A DNA stretch of 13,443 nucleotides from Flavobacterium sp. (lineage in GTDB: Bacteria; Bacteroidota; Bacteroidia; Flavobacteriales; Flavobacteriaceae). The stretch is from NCBI GenBank assembly GCA_027483785.1, contig JAIXTU010000217.1, positions 1 through 13,443 on the forward strand, read 5' to 3'. Below the pieces are notes generated by a model that was not told the origin of the DNA, made no database searches, and saw only the letters and a program-made list of their open reading frames with translations. Positions 1-6,659 of the stretch are shown here, piece after piece (positions within the stretch are counted from its first letter, which is position 1; each line of letters starts with the position of its first letter). Made by a program: the position numbers and the translations under genes.

Positions 1-44
1 CTAAAAGATACGTAAAGTGGTCAATTCATCGAGTCTAGCTTCTA

Positions 45-62
45 TTCCGATAGCTATCGGAA
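45..62. repeat. Perfect 18-bp palindrome
   Basis: The nine bases TTCCGATAG at 45-53 are followed directly by their exact reverse complement CTATCGGAA at 54-62. It lies 25 bases past the stop codon of the minus-strand operon. No T-run follows on either strand, so it is not a typical intrinsic terminator, although it can form a hairpin or cruciform. From memory, the core CCGATAGCTATCGG recurs in intergenic DNA of flavobacterial genomes; that is recollection, not a search result. Confidence 0.75.
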
Positions 63-83
63 CTAACCTCTAACTTCTAACCT
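63..83. repeat. Three tandem 7-bp units (CTAACYT)
   Basis: Three consecutive heptamers, CTAACCT, CTAACTT and CTAACCT, occupy 63-69, 70-76 and 77-83. They start at the base after the 18-bp palindrome ends and stop five bases before the stop codon of the glycine-rich TPM gene. On the minus strand they read as (A/G)GGTTAG-like units. Their length suits slippage; they are non-coding here. Confidence 0.7.
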
Positions 84-87
84 CCCA

Positions 88-873
88 CTACCAACTTCCA
101 CCACTTCCGCCGCCAGAGAAACCGCCTCCGCCGAAGCCGCCAAAGCCTCCGCCTCCGCCACCACCACAGCCGCCTCCGCCCCCGAAACTTCCGCCTCCGC
201 CGCTTCTGCCTAAACTGCTTAAAATGATGATATCCGCTAAATCAAAACCGCCACCCCGATGATTGCCGTTTCCTCTGCCACCACCGCCTTTGCCAAATTT
301 GCTGATCAATACCAATACGATAACCACAATCACAAACAATAAAGGCAACGGAAAGCCGCCCGATTTTTTCTTCGGTTCCGCATCGTACTTGCCAGCAAAA
401 AGCTTAATCATAGCATCAACGCCCGCATTCAGACCGCCTACATAATCTCCTTTTTTGAAGTAAGGAATAATGTCGTTTCGGGTTATCGTACCGCCAATAC
501 CAGCTGTAAGCACGTCTTCAACTCCGTAACCCGCCGATATCCATATTTTGCGTTCTTTCACCGCCATCAGCATCAAAACGCCGTTGTCTTTGTCTTTGGT
601 TCCGCCAATTCCCCATTCTTGTCCCCAGCGCGGCGTCAGTAAACCAATATCTTCGCCTTGAAGCGATTCAATAATAACCACCGCTATTTGTGTCGACGTA
701 CTATCCGCGTAATTAACCAACTTTTGTTCCAACATCGCTTTGTCGTTAGCCGAAAGCAAGTTGGCGTAGTCGTTCACCAAACGAGGTGGGTTCGGAATTT
801 TCGGAATTTCCAGTTGGCCAAATGCTGTTCCGGCAAGTAAAAGCCACAAAAAAAGTAGTGCACGTTGCCGCAT
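88..873 (-). CDS. Secreted TPM-domain protein with glycine-rich tail (YgcG-like)
   Basis: A 261-residue TPM-domain protein (TPM_phosphatase / YgcG type). Residues 1-19 form a signal peptide ending AFG before Q20. The TPM domain covers about 30-165 and shows LVNDYANLLS, STQIAVVIIESLQG, WGIGG, DNGVL and IIPYFKKGDYVGG, all typical of the family. A transmembrane helix follows at about 174-192, then basic and glycine-rich sequence, and after about residue 224 an almost pure Gly/Ser/Phe tail with one cysteine (Cys236). The likely topology is a periplasmic TPM domain anchored by the helix, with the tail on the far side. TPM domains elsewhere have been linked to phosphatase activity and to membrane-complex repair, but the bacterial role is unsettled. 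It is the last gene of the operon; its ATG overlaps the preceding stop by one base (TAATG), suggesting coupled translation. Confidence 0.88.
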   Translation of the reverse strand: MRQRALLFLWLLLAGTAFGQLEIPKIPNPPRLVNDYANLLSANDKAMLEQKLVNYADSTSTQIAVVIIESLQGEDIGLLTPRWGQEWGIGGTKDKDNGVLMLMAVKERKIWISAGYGVEDVLTAGIGGTITRNDIIPYFKKGDYVGGLNAGVDAMIKLFAGKYDAEPKKKSGGFPLPLLFVIVVIVLVLISKFGKGGGGRGNGNHRGGGFDLADIIILSSLGRSGGGGSFGGGGGCGGGGGGGFGGFGGGGFSGGGSGGSW

Positions 874-1310
874 TAGCCTTTCGATATTTCGTTAGATAAT
901 TCGTTTTGGTCGCCTTTCTCAAAAGGAAAGTATTTTTTCAGTTGCTCGCCAGCAAGTGCAATGCCCGCAATTAGTCCGTCAGCAAACGCACCTCTTTTAA
1001 AATGCGAGGCCAGCATTTCTTTGGTCGAGTTCCAAAAATCAGCGGGAACCACGGCATCAATACCTTGGTCCCCGCAAATGGCAAACTTATGATCGTCGAC
1101 CGCCAAGTAAAACAACACGCCGTTCTTTTGTTCGGTTTTATGCATTTCCAGCAATTCAAAAACTTGTTTCGCACGCTCCAAAGGGTCGCCCGAACACAAA
1201 CGCTCGATGTGCAAACGTATTTCACCCGAAGTAGCGCGCTCTGCCGAAGCAATAGCAGCTACTATCGCCGATTCCTCAGCAGGCGTTAAAAAACTTTCTA
1301 CGGCCGACAT
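873..1310 (-). CDS. Short TPM-domain protein without signal peptide
   Basis: A 145-residue protein that is little more than one TPM domain. Residues 7-30 carry LTPAEESAIVAAIASAERATSGEIRLHIE in family style, followed by NGVLFYLAVDDHKFAICGD at about 63-81 and FKRGAFADGLIAGI at about 104-117. I see no signal peptide and no transmembrane segment, so it should be cytoplasmic, unlike its secreted paralogue encoded next. It sits four bases after the LemA-like gene and overlaps the next gene by one base, so the three are surely co-transcribed. LemA plus one long and one short TPM protein is, to my knowledge, a recurrent arrangement in Bacteroidota. The biochemical function is not established. The family call is confident; any enzymatic activity is not. 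Confidence 0.85.
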   Translation of the reverse strand: MSAVESFLTPAEESAIVAAIASAERATSGEIRLHIERLCSGDPLERAKQVFELLEMHKTEQKNGVLFYLAVDDHKFAICGDQGIDAVVPADFWNSTKEMLASHFKRGAFADGLIAGIALAGEQLKKYFPFEKGDQNELSNEISKG

Positions 1311-1314
1311 CCGA

Positions 1315-1896
1315 TTAAAATTTAACTTCTACAGGCTTGTCAGCACCTTCAACCGACTTGAAATACGGTTTTTCTGGATAGCCGCTCAAAAACCATTTCT
1401 GCGGAACTTTCAACACATAGCCATTGTAAATCTGTGCTTGTTCGTTAAAACGTGTACGTGCCGTTAAAATTTGGTTCTCGGTACTCGCCAACTCATCTTG
1501 TAATTTCAAGAAATTTTCGTTCGCTTTCAATGTCGGATATTGCTCCACGCTTACCAACAATCGCGATAAACTGCTGCTAACACCGCTTTGAGCAGCATTA
1601 AAAGCTTGTAATTGTTCAGGCGTTACGTTGCTTGGGTCAATGGTTACCGATGTAGCTTTGGCACGCGCTTCAATAACCGCAGTTAAAGTCGATTTCTCAA
1701 AATCAGCGGCACCCTTTACAGTATTCACCAAATTGCCAATCAAATCGTTTCTGCGCTGATACGCCGTTTCCACATTTCCCCATTCTTTCTTAACGGCTTG
1801 GTCGTAGCCTAAGGCCGTGTTTTGCATGCCTACAACCCAAAAAATACCTATTAAAATAATCCCTAGAATAACCGCAATCGGTATGAACTTTCTCAT
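1315..1896 (-). CDS. LemA family membrane protein
   Basis: A 193-residue LemA-family protein. An N-terminal transmembrane helix spans about residues 5-24 (IPIAVILGIILIGIFWVVG). The soluble part is the helical LemA domain with its hallmarks: the segment KKEWGNVETAYQRRNDLIGNL near 36-56 followed by VNTVKGAADFEKSTL, then EARAKAT, a NENFLKLQDELASTENQI-like stretch, and ARTRFNEQAQIYN near 146-158. The length is normal for the family. The short N-terminus followed by a helix suggests the bulk of the protein is periplasmic, although LemA topology differs between reports. In several bacteria lemA lies beside the htpX protease gene; here its partners are TPM proteins. It starts nine bases after the MerR-like gene and ends four bases before the short TPM gene. 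Confidence 0.93.
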   Translation of the reverse strand: MRKFIPIAVILGIILIGIFWVVGMQNTALGYDQAVKKEWGNVETAYQRRNDLIGNLVNTVKGAADFEKSTLTAVIEARAKATSVTIDPSNVTPEQLQAFNAAQSGVSSSLSRLLVSVEQYPTLKANENFLKLQDELASTENQILTARTRFNEQAQIYNGYVLKVPQKWFLSGYPEKPYFKSVEGADKPVEVKF

Positions 1897-1905
1897 GATG
1901 TTTGT

Positions 1906-2238
1906 TTATAATTGTTGTTTTATTTGTATCAATTGTTGTTTAATTGTTTCAAGTTTTGCAATAATTTCAAAAGTGTCGAGCGGTTTTTTCTTGCTTTCCT
2001 TCAAATGCGTTTTCGCTCCTTCCAACGTAAAACCGCGCTCTTTCACTAAATGGTAAATCAATTGTAAATTTTTTACATCGTCTGGCGTAAACATTCTGTT
2101 GCCCTTCGCGTTCTTCTTAGGTTTCAGAATTTCAAATTCCTTATCCCAAAAACGTATCAATGAAGCGTTTACATCAAATGCCTTCGCTACTTCGCCAATC
2201 GAGTAATACAATTTCCCCGGAACTAAATCAATTTGCAT
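1906..2238 (-). CDS. MerR family transcriptional regulator
   Basis: A 110-residue MerR-type regulator. The N-terminal winged helix-turn-helix is at about 8-75 (YYSIGEVAKAFDVNASLIRFW, then GNRMFTPDDVKNLQLIYHLV), and the C-terminus is a short coiled-coil dimerisation helix ending in two KQQL units. There is no cysteine-bearing effector loop, so no metal or redox ligand is visible. I chose the ATG at 2238 because the fold starts eight residues later and relatives, as I recall, begin the same way; in-frame ATGs at 2256 and 2289 would add 6 or 17 residues that fit no domain. It heads the LemA/TPM operon and is divergent from alaS, so autoregulation of the operon is a reasonable inference. Its DNA site is unknown. 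Confidence 0.87.
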   Translation of the reverse strand: MQIDLVPGKLYYSIGEVAKAFDVNASLIRFWDKEFEILKPKKNAKGNRMFTPDDVKNLQLIYHLVKERGFTLEGAKTHLKESKKKPLDTFEIIAKLETIKQQLIQIKQQL

Positions 2239-2259
2239 ACCAAAAATGAATTTCATCTG

Positions 2260-2267
2260 CCAAGGTA
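2260..2267 (-). promoter_or_regulatory. Weak -7 element candidate for the merR-lemA-TPM operon
   Basis: On the minus strand the sequence TACCTTGG at 2267-2260 matches the Bacteroidota -7 consensus TAnnTTTG with one mismatch. Initiation about seven bases downstream would give a short leader before the ATG at 2238 and would exclude the longer start at 2289. No convincing TTG lies about 19 bases upstream. A second, equally imperfect candidate is TACGTTTT at 2303-2296. Confidence 0.25.
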
Positions 2268-2334
2268 GCAAAATTCGACTTTCTGTCATGCTGCGAAAAC
2301 GTATTTTTAAATCTCATTAAGTCTGTAAAAATTT

Positions 2335-2342
2335 TACTTTTG
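2335..2342 (+). promoter_or_regulatory. -7 element (TAnnTTTG) of the alaS promoter
   Basis: TACTTTTG at 2335-2342, followed by CAG, matches the Bacteroidota housekeeping -7 consensus TAnnTTTG exactly. The -33 region about 19 bases upstream is poor, which is common for these promoters. Transcription would start near 2349 and give alaS a leader of roughly 200 bases that contains the GC-rich folded element. Confidence 0.5.
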
Positions 2343-2370
2343 CAGTCAATTTTTTAAAATTTGGTTTTGG

Positions 2371-2520
2371 CTGCCATTTCCGGCTGTTACTGCAAGCTAA
2401 ACTTGCATCGGCGGTTTGTGTAGTGCAGCGTGCGGGCTTCCTCCGGTCGCCGCTCGTTGCCCACACGCACACGCCACTGCACGTTCAGGCTTTCCGTGCC
2501 ATCCGGGGCAGGGCTGTCGA
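2371..2520. repeat. GC-rich folded intergenic element in the alaS leader
   Basis: About 150 bp of clearly higher GC than its AT-rich flanks, with nested inverted repeats. TGCAAG at 2391-2396 pairs with CTTGCA at 2402-2407 around a 5-base loop. GTGCAGCGTG at 2423-2432 pairs with CACG at 2470-2473 plus CTGCAC at 2477-2482, leaving a 3-base bulge. Inside it GGGC at 2434-2437 pairs with GCCC at 2459-2462. It is open in one frame, which wrongly extends alaS upstream, but the translation resembles no protein I know. It could be a dispersed intergenic repeat of the kind seen in flavobacterial genomes or a cis-acting RNA leader. The outer limits are approximate. Confidence 0.5.
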
Positions 2521-2552
2521 ACCCAAAATACGATACTAACCCAATGTCGATT

Positions 2553-5180
2553 ATGAAATCCGAACTCATCCGTAAAAAGTTTCTCAACTTCTTTCAGTCC
2601 AAACAACACCTGATTGTTCCCTCAGCACCAATCGTTCTTAAAGACGATCCAACGCTGATGTTCAACAACTCCGGTATGGCGCAGTTCAAAGAATTCTTCC
2701 TCGGCAACGGAACGCCTCCTTCAAAACGAATCGCCGATACCCAAAAATGCCTCCGCGTTTCCGGAAAACACAACGATCTCGAAGAAGTAGGTATCGATAC
2801 CTATCACCACACCATGTTCGAAATGCTTGGAAACTGGTCGTTTGGCGATTACTTTAAAAAAGACGCTATCGATTGGGCATGGGAATTCTTAACCGAAGAA
2901 CTTAAACTCGATAAATCACTTTTATACGTTTCGGTATTCGAAGGCAATGCTGCCGAAAACGTACCCTTCGATCAAGAAGCCTTCGACCTTTGGAAACGTT
3001 ACGTATCCGAAGACCGCATTATCCTCGGAAATAAAAAAGATAATTTCTGGGAAATGGGCGACCAAGGTCCGTGTGGTCCGAGTTCCGAAATTCACGTCGA
3101 TTTGCGTTCTGCCGAAGAGTGTGCGCAAACACCCGGACGCGAACTCGTTAACGCCGATCATCCACACGTTGTCGAAATTTGGAACCTCGTTTTCATGGAA
3201 TTTAACCGTAAAGCCGACGGTTCGTTGGAAAAACTTCCCGAAAAACACGTGGATACGGGAATGGGCTTCGAACGTTTGTCTATGGCCATGCAAGGCGTAA
3301 AATCCAATTACGACACCGATGTTTTTACACCACTTATTCAAAAAGTCGAATCCATAACCGGCGCTTCGTACACCAAAAACAATCCGAACGTCGAGCAAGA
3401 AAAAATAAATATCGCCATTCGCGTTATCGCCGATCACGTGCGTGCCGTAGCTTTTGCCATCGCCGACGGTCAGTTGCCTTCAAATACCGGCGCAGGTTAC
3501 GTAATCCGACGTATTTTGCGTCGCGCTGTTCGCTACGGCTTTACTTTTCTCGATGCCAAAAAACCGTTTGTGTGCGAGTTGGTTGCTACGTTAGCAGCGC
3601 AAATGGGCGAGTCGTTTCCCGAAATCGTTGCACAACAACAATTGGTTACCAACGTAATTCGCGAAGAAGAACAAGCCTTTTTACGCACACTCGACCAAGG
3701 TTTGCAATTGCTCGACCAAGTTATTGCACAAACTAATGGCGACACCGTAAGCGGACAAAAAGCCTTCGAATTGTACGATACATTCGGTTTTCCAATCGAT
3801 TTAACAGCACTTATTCTTCGCGAACGCAATCTAAAACTCGACGAAGCCGGTTTCGAAGCAGCCATGTTGGAACAAAAAACACGTTCGCGTGCTGCAGGCG
3901 AAGTGACTACCGCCGATTGGGTACAAGTAAGCGATCGTGAACTCGACTATCCGTTTGTAGGCTACGATTCGCTTACCAACGAAACTACTTTGGTTCGCTA
4001 CCGGAAAATCGATTCCAAAAAAGATGGAATTCGTTACCAATTGGTCTTAGAAAGTACGCCGTTCTACCCAGAAGGTGGTGGCCAGCTAGGCGATCGCGGA
4101 ACGTTAACTTTTGGAACCGAAGTCGTAGAAGTTCTCGACACCAAAAAAGAGAACAACTTAATTATGCACATTGTAGCCAAACTTCCCGAACAACTTACCG
4201 CGCCCATTCAAGCGGTGGTCGATTCGGTTTGGCGCAAACACATTTCGGCTAATCACTCGGCTACGCACTTGTTGCACCAAGCCTTACGTCATATCTTAGG
4301 AACGCACGTGGAGCAAAAAGGTTCGTTGGTGGCACCAGGCTATTTGCGTTTCGACTTTTCGCACTTTTCGAAAGTAACCACCGAAGAATTACAGCAGGTT
4401 GAAGCTTTTGTAAATGCGCGCATCAACGAAAATTTACCTTTAATTGAGCGTCGCGCGATTGCTTTTGCCGATGCGGTTGCCGAAGGTGCCATGGCTTTAT
4501 TCGGTGAAAAATACGGCGATAAAGTTCGTGCCATTAAATTTGGCGAAAGCGTTGAATTGTGTGGCGGTATTCACGTTGCTTCAACAGCAGCTATTTGGCA
4601 TTTCAAAATCAGCAGCGAATCGGCAGTAGCGGCCGGAATTCGTCGAATTGAAGCCATAACGGGCGAAGCGGTTGCCAATTATTTTGCCGAGCAAGAAAAT
4701 GAATTGAAGGAAATCAAATCGATTTTGAAAAATCCGCAAGACATCCAAAAATCAATCAAGCAATTGCAAGACGATTTGCAAAAAGCGCAAGAGCAACTTG
4801 AAAAACTCAATAAAGCAAAGTTCGAAGCATTAGCAACACAACTGAGCACGCAAGGTTCGCTTCAAAACGGTATCGAAGTTTTTGCTTTTGAAATCGACGC
4901 CGATGCCAACCAAGCTAAAGACGTGGCTTTTGCAATGGGTAGCAATCGAACGAACGCCGCTATTTTACTAGCTACCAACACCGACGGTAAGCCCGGTTTA
5001 TCTATTTACATTTCTAAAGAACTCGTTGCCGAAAAGCAGTTAAATGCTTCAACTATGGTTCGCGAATTAGGAAAGTACATCCAAGGTGGCGGCGGCGGAC
5101 AACCGTTTTTCGCGACAGCTGGTGGTAAGAATCCCGACGGCATACAACAAGCTATCGAGGCGTTTAAAGCGCAATTCTAA
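2553..5180 (+). CDS. alaS: Alanine--tRNA ligase
   Basis: Full-length cytoplasmic AlaRS, 875 residues, which charges tRNA-Ala with alanine and hydrolyses mischarged Ser/Gly-tRNA-Ala. The class II catalytic core is at about 1-240, with GKHNDLEEVG (71-80), the MFEMLGNWSFGDYF segment (88-101) and GMGFERL (236-242); the tRNA-recognition region follows to about 450. The editing domain carries the zinc ligands H568 and H572 (HSATH) and C670 and H674 (CGGIH), the usual HxxxH...CxxxH set. The C-Ala part has a coiled coil at about 715-765 and ends with the glycine-rich GGGGG (845-849) motif of the DHHA1 domain. I start at the ATG at 2553 because the family begins with this MKS-type N-terminus; the ATG at 2544 would add three residues, and the frame further upstream lies in the folded intergenic element. 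Confidence 0.97.
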   Translation: MKSELIRKKFLNFFQSKQHLIVPSAPIVLKDDPTLMFNNSGMAQFKEFFLGNGTPPSKRIADTQKCLRVSGKHNDLEEVGIDTYHHTMFEMLGNWSFGDYFKKDAIDWAWEFLTEELKLDKSLLYVSVFEGNAAENVPFDQEAFDLWKRYVSEDRIILGNKKDNFWEMGDQGPCGPSSEIHVDLRSAEECAQTPGRELVNADHPHVVEIWNLVFMEFNRKADGSLEKLPEKHVDTGMGFERLSMAMQGVKSNYDTDVFTPLIQKVESITGASYTKNNPNVEQEKINIAIRVIADHVRAVAFAIADGQLPSNTGAGYVIRRILRRAVRYGFTFLDAKKPFVCELVATLAAQMGESFPEIVAQQQLVTNVIREEEQAFLRTLDQGLQLLDQVIAQTNGDTVSGQKAFELYDTFGFPIDLTALILRERNLKLDEAGFEAAMLEQKTRSRAAGEVTTADWVQVSDRELDYPFVGYDSLTNETTLVRYRKIDSKKDGIRYQLVLESTPFYPEGGGQLGDRGTLTFGTEVVEVLDTKKENNLIMHIVAKLPEQLTAPIQAVVDSVWRKHISANHSATHLLHQALRHILGTHVEQKGSLVAPGYLRFDFSHFSKVTTEELQQVEAFVNARINENLPLIERRAIAFADAVAEGAMALFGEKYGDKVRAIKFGESVELCGGIHVASTAAIWHFKISSESAVAAGIRRIEAITGEAVANYFAEQENELKEIKSILKNPQDIQKSIKQLQDDLQKAQEQLEKLNKAKFEALATQLSTQGSLQNGIEVFAFEIDADANQAKDVAFAMGSNRTNAAILLATNTDGKPGLSIYISKELVAEKQLNASTMVRELGKYIQGGGGGQPFFATAGGKNPDGIQQAIEAFKAQF

Positions 5181-5181
5181 G

Positions 5182-6114
5182 ATGAAATGGGTCACCGAAG
5201 TTAACGTTCCCAAATACGATTTCGACGTTAATCATCGTCAAAAGCAATTGTTTTTGGGTTCGTGCTTCGCGACACACATTTCGAATAAGTTTTCGAACTT
5301 CGGTTTCAACCAAGTATACAATCCCTTTGGTGTGCTTTTTTCGCCGATTGCCTGCGCAAATCTTATTTCTAGCGCACTATTAGAAAAACCGCTGCCGCAA
5401 GAGCATATCATAAAGCGAGACGACAACTTTTTTAGTCTCGATGCACATTCTGAACTATTCGGATCGAGCAGAGAAGTGTTGCAAGATCGTTTAGACGAAG
5501 CAAGTCAAAACTTACGAATTGCGCTGTTAGAATCGGATGTTTTGTTTTTAACCTTAGGAACGGCCTTTGTTTATCGGTATTTGCCTACGGGCGCGTTTGT
5601 GGCTAATTGTCAGAAAGTGCCTGCAAATCAGTTTGAAAAAGTACTGCTTACCGCCGATGAAATAACGAACGAATTGCAATCGAGTTTCGAAATTCTTCGC
5701 CAATACAATCCCAAAATAAGAATCGTTTTAACGGTTTCGCCTGTTCGACACACGCGCGACGGCCTCATCGAAAACCAGCGCAGTAAAGCACAATTGCTAC
5801 TTGCCGTAGAAAAATTACTTCGCACAGACGCTGTTTTTTATTTTCCATCCTACGAAATAATGATCGATGAATTACGCGACTATCGCTTCTACGAAAGTGA
5901 TTTAATTCATCCCAACCAAATTGCGGTAGATTATATTTGGGAAAAATTTACAACAGCATTTTGTACTGAAGAAACGCTCGCCATCTGCAATGAACTTCAA
6001 AAGTTCCGAAGTTTCGAAGCACATAAACCACTAACAAATCTCCAATCGCACAGTACCAAACTCATTTCTCAAAAGGCTGAGCTTTTATTGCGATATCCTT
6101 TCCTTCTGCTTTAA
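5182..6114 (+). CDS. GSCFA domain protein (SGNH-hydrolase-like)
   Basis: A 310-residue protein of the GSCFA family, related to SGNH/GDSL hydrolases. The naming motif GSCFA is at 26-30, with Ser27 the probable nucleophile. Further blocks are NPFGVLFSP (47-55), LTLGTAFVY (123-131), TVSPVRH (184-190) and the C-terminal DLIHPN (240-245), which supplies the Asp-x-x-His pair of this fold. There is no signal peptide, so it is probably cytoplasmic. As I recall, relatives usually read NCHKxP where this one has NCQKVP (142-147), a His-to-Gln change at 144. The substrate is unknown for the family. The ATG is one base after the alaS stop, so it is probably expressed with alaS. The frame is open a further 96 bases upstream inside alaS, but that extension is not plausible. 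Confidence 0.9.
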   Translation: MKWVTEVNVPKYDFDVNHRQKQLFLGSCFATHISNKFSNFGFNQVYNPFGVLFSPIACANLISSALLEKPLPQEHIIKRDDNFFSLDAHSELFGSSREVLQDRLDEASQNLRIALLESDVLFLTLGTAFVYRYLPTGAFVANCQKVPANQFEKVLLTADEITNELQSSFEILRQYNPKIRIVLTVSPVRHTRDGLIENQRSKAQLLLAVEKLLRTDAVFYFPSYEIMIDELRDYRFYESDLIHPNQIAVDYIWEKFTTAFCTEETLAICNELQKFRSFEAHKPLTNLQSHSTKLISQKAELLLRYPFLLL

Positions 6115-6129
6115 GCGCACCGCTTTTTT
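6113..6129 (+). terminator. Possible intrinsic terminator after the GSCFA gene
   Basis: AAGCG at 6113-6117 pairs with CGCTT at 6121-6125 around the loop CAC, and a T-run continues to 6129. The stem is only five base pairs and begins within the stop codon, so it is weak, but the position at the end of the alaS transcription unit is right. Confidence 0.45.
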
Positions 6130-6178
6130 AAAGCAAAATTCAACTTTTTCACATACTGTTTCGTCGTGAACTCTTTGT

Positions 6179-6202
6179 CTTATTCTCGTTTTGAAGAATA
6201 AG
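6179..6202. repeat. 8-bp inverted repeat in the 6115-6263 intergenic gap
   Basis: CTTATTCT at 6179-6186 is followed after eight bases by its exact reverse complement AGAATAAG at 6195-6202. It is AT-rich, has no T-run and lies about 60 bases before the next start codon, so it could be an operator or a leader hairpin. I find no good TAnnTTTG element in this gap. Confidence 0.4.
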
Positions 6203-6263
6203 GCAAATTACGTATTGATTCGCGAAAGCGGAAACTCCAATTTTACCAAACAAAACATTCATT

Positions 6264-6632
6264 ATGAAACCATTATATTTTTTGATTGCTCTTTTGTTTT
6301 TGCAACTTCCGGTTCAGGCACAAAAGCGACAATTACTCACTTCCGACGAAGAGGTTCAAGAGGCTGTAAGCGCTGAGATAAGTGCTTTATTCAGTTCCGA
6401 GAAATTTCTAAAACTAAAAAATAAAAAATTTCCAGACGTAAAAGGATTTATCGTTTACGACTTGTCAATCGTTGGAAACGGAAAAGTTTCTACCTGCTTT
6501 AAGGTCGACTCAGACATTAAAAATCCGTTGTTCATCAATTTTATCTCCTCGTATTTAATCGACGAAAAATTCTTCTTCAAACTAGAGAAACAGCAGCGAT
6601 ATAAAGTTCGCTATCGCGCTGAATTCAATTAA
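6264..6632 (+). CDS. Small secreted protein of unknown function
   Basis: A 122-residue protein that I do not recognise by name. Residues 1-19 are a clear signal peptide (hydrophobic LYFLIALLFLQLP core, VQA before Q20), so the mature part of about 100 residues is exported. The middle is lysine-rich (KFLKLKNKKFPDVKG). The last 60 residues, with FIVYDLSIVGNGKVS near 62-76, a helical FINFISSYLI stretch and a final strand, have the spacing of a TonB C-terminal-like fold (strand, NGKV turn, helix, strand), but this is a loose resemblance. It lies 27 bases upstream of the PQQ-propeller gene on the same strand with no terminator between them, so the two are probably co-transcribed and both exported. 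Function cannot be assigned. Confidence 0.75.
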   Translation: MKPLYFLIALLFLQLPVQAQKRQLLTSDEEVQEAVSAEISALFSSEKFLKLKNKKFPDVKGFIVYDLSIVGNGKVSTCFKVDSDIKNPLFINFISSYLIDEKFFFKLEKQQRYKVRYRAEFN

Positions 6633-6659
6633 AACCGAAATTAACTTAAACCAACTATT

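Noticed and set aside
1..69. Open minus-strand frame ending in TAG at 1-3
   Set aside because: It is closed by a stop at 70-72, has no start of its own, and runs through the palindrome and part of the heptamers.
63..83. CRISPR array
   Set aside because: The units are only 7 bp, contiguous, without spacers, and no cas gene is present.
263..445. Plus-strand proline-rich frame opposite the glycine-rich TPM gene
   Set aside because: It is the antisense shadow of glycine codons, which read as proline on the other strand.
2239..2289. Longer MerR-like protein starting at 2289 or 2256
   Set aside because: The added residues precede the winged-helix domain without any domain fit, and a possible promoter element falls inside them.
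2430..2552. N-terminal extension of alaS by 41 residues
   Set aside because: The extra residues come from the folded GC-rich element, are Arg/Ser/Pro-rich and match nothing in AlaRS; the family N-terminus begins at 2553.
2343..2552. T-box riboswitch controlling alaS
   Set aside because: No T-box consensus (TGGNACCGCG-like) or antiterminator/terminator pair is present, and T-boxes are not expected in this phylum.
2922..3437. 171-codon minus-strand frame inside alaS
   Set aside because: It is antisense to conserved catalytic-core codons of AlaRS; no recognisable domain or start signal.
5086..5181. Upstream extension of the GSCFA gene into alaS
   Set aside because: It overlaps the conserved glycine-rich end of AlaRS in another frame and yields a basic, unrelated peptide.
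6191..6376. 61-codon plus-strand frame overlapping the small secreted gene
   Set aside because: Starts in a hairpin arm, has no family features, and the overlapping frame has a clear signal peptide.
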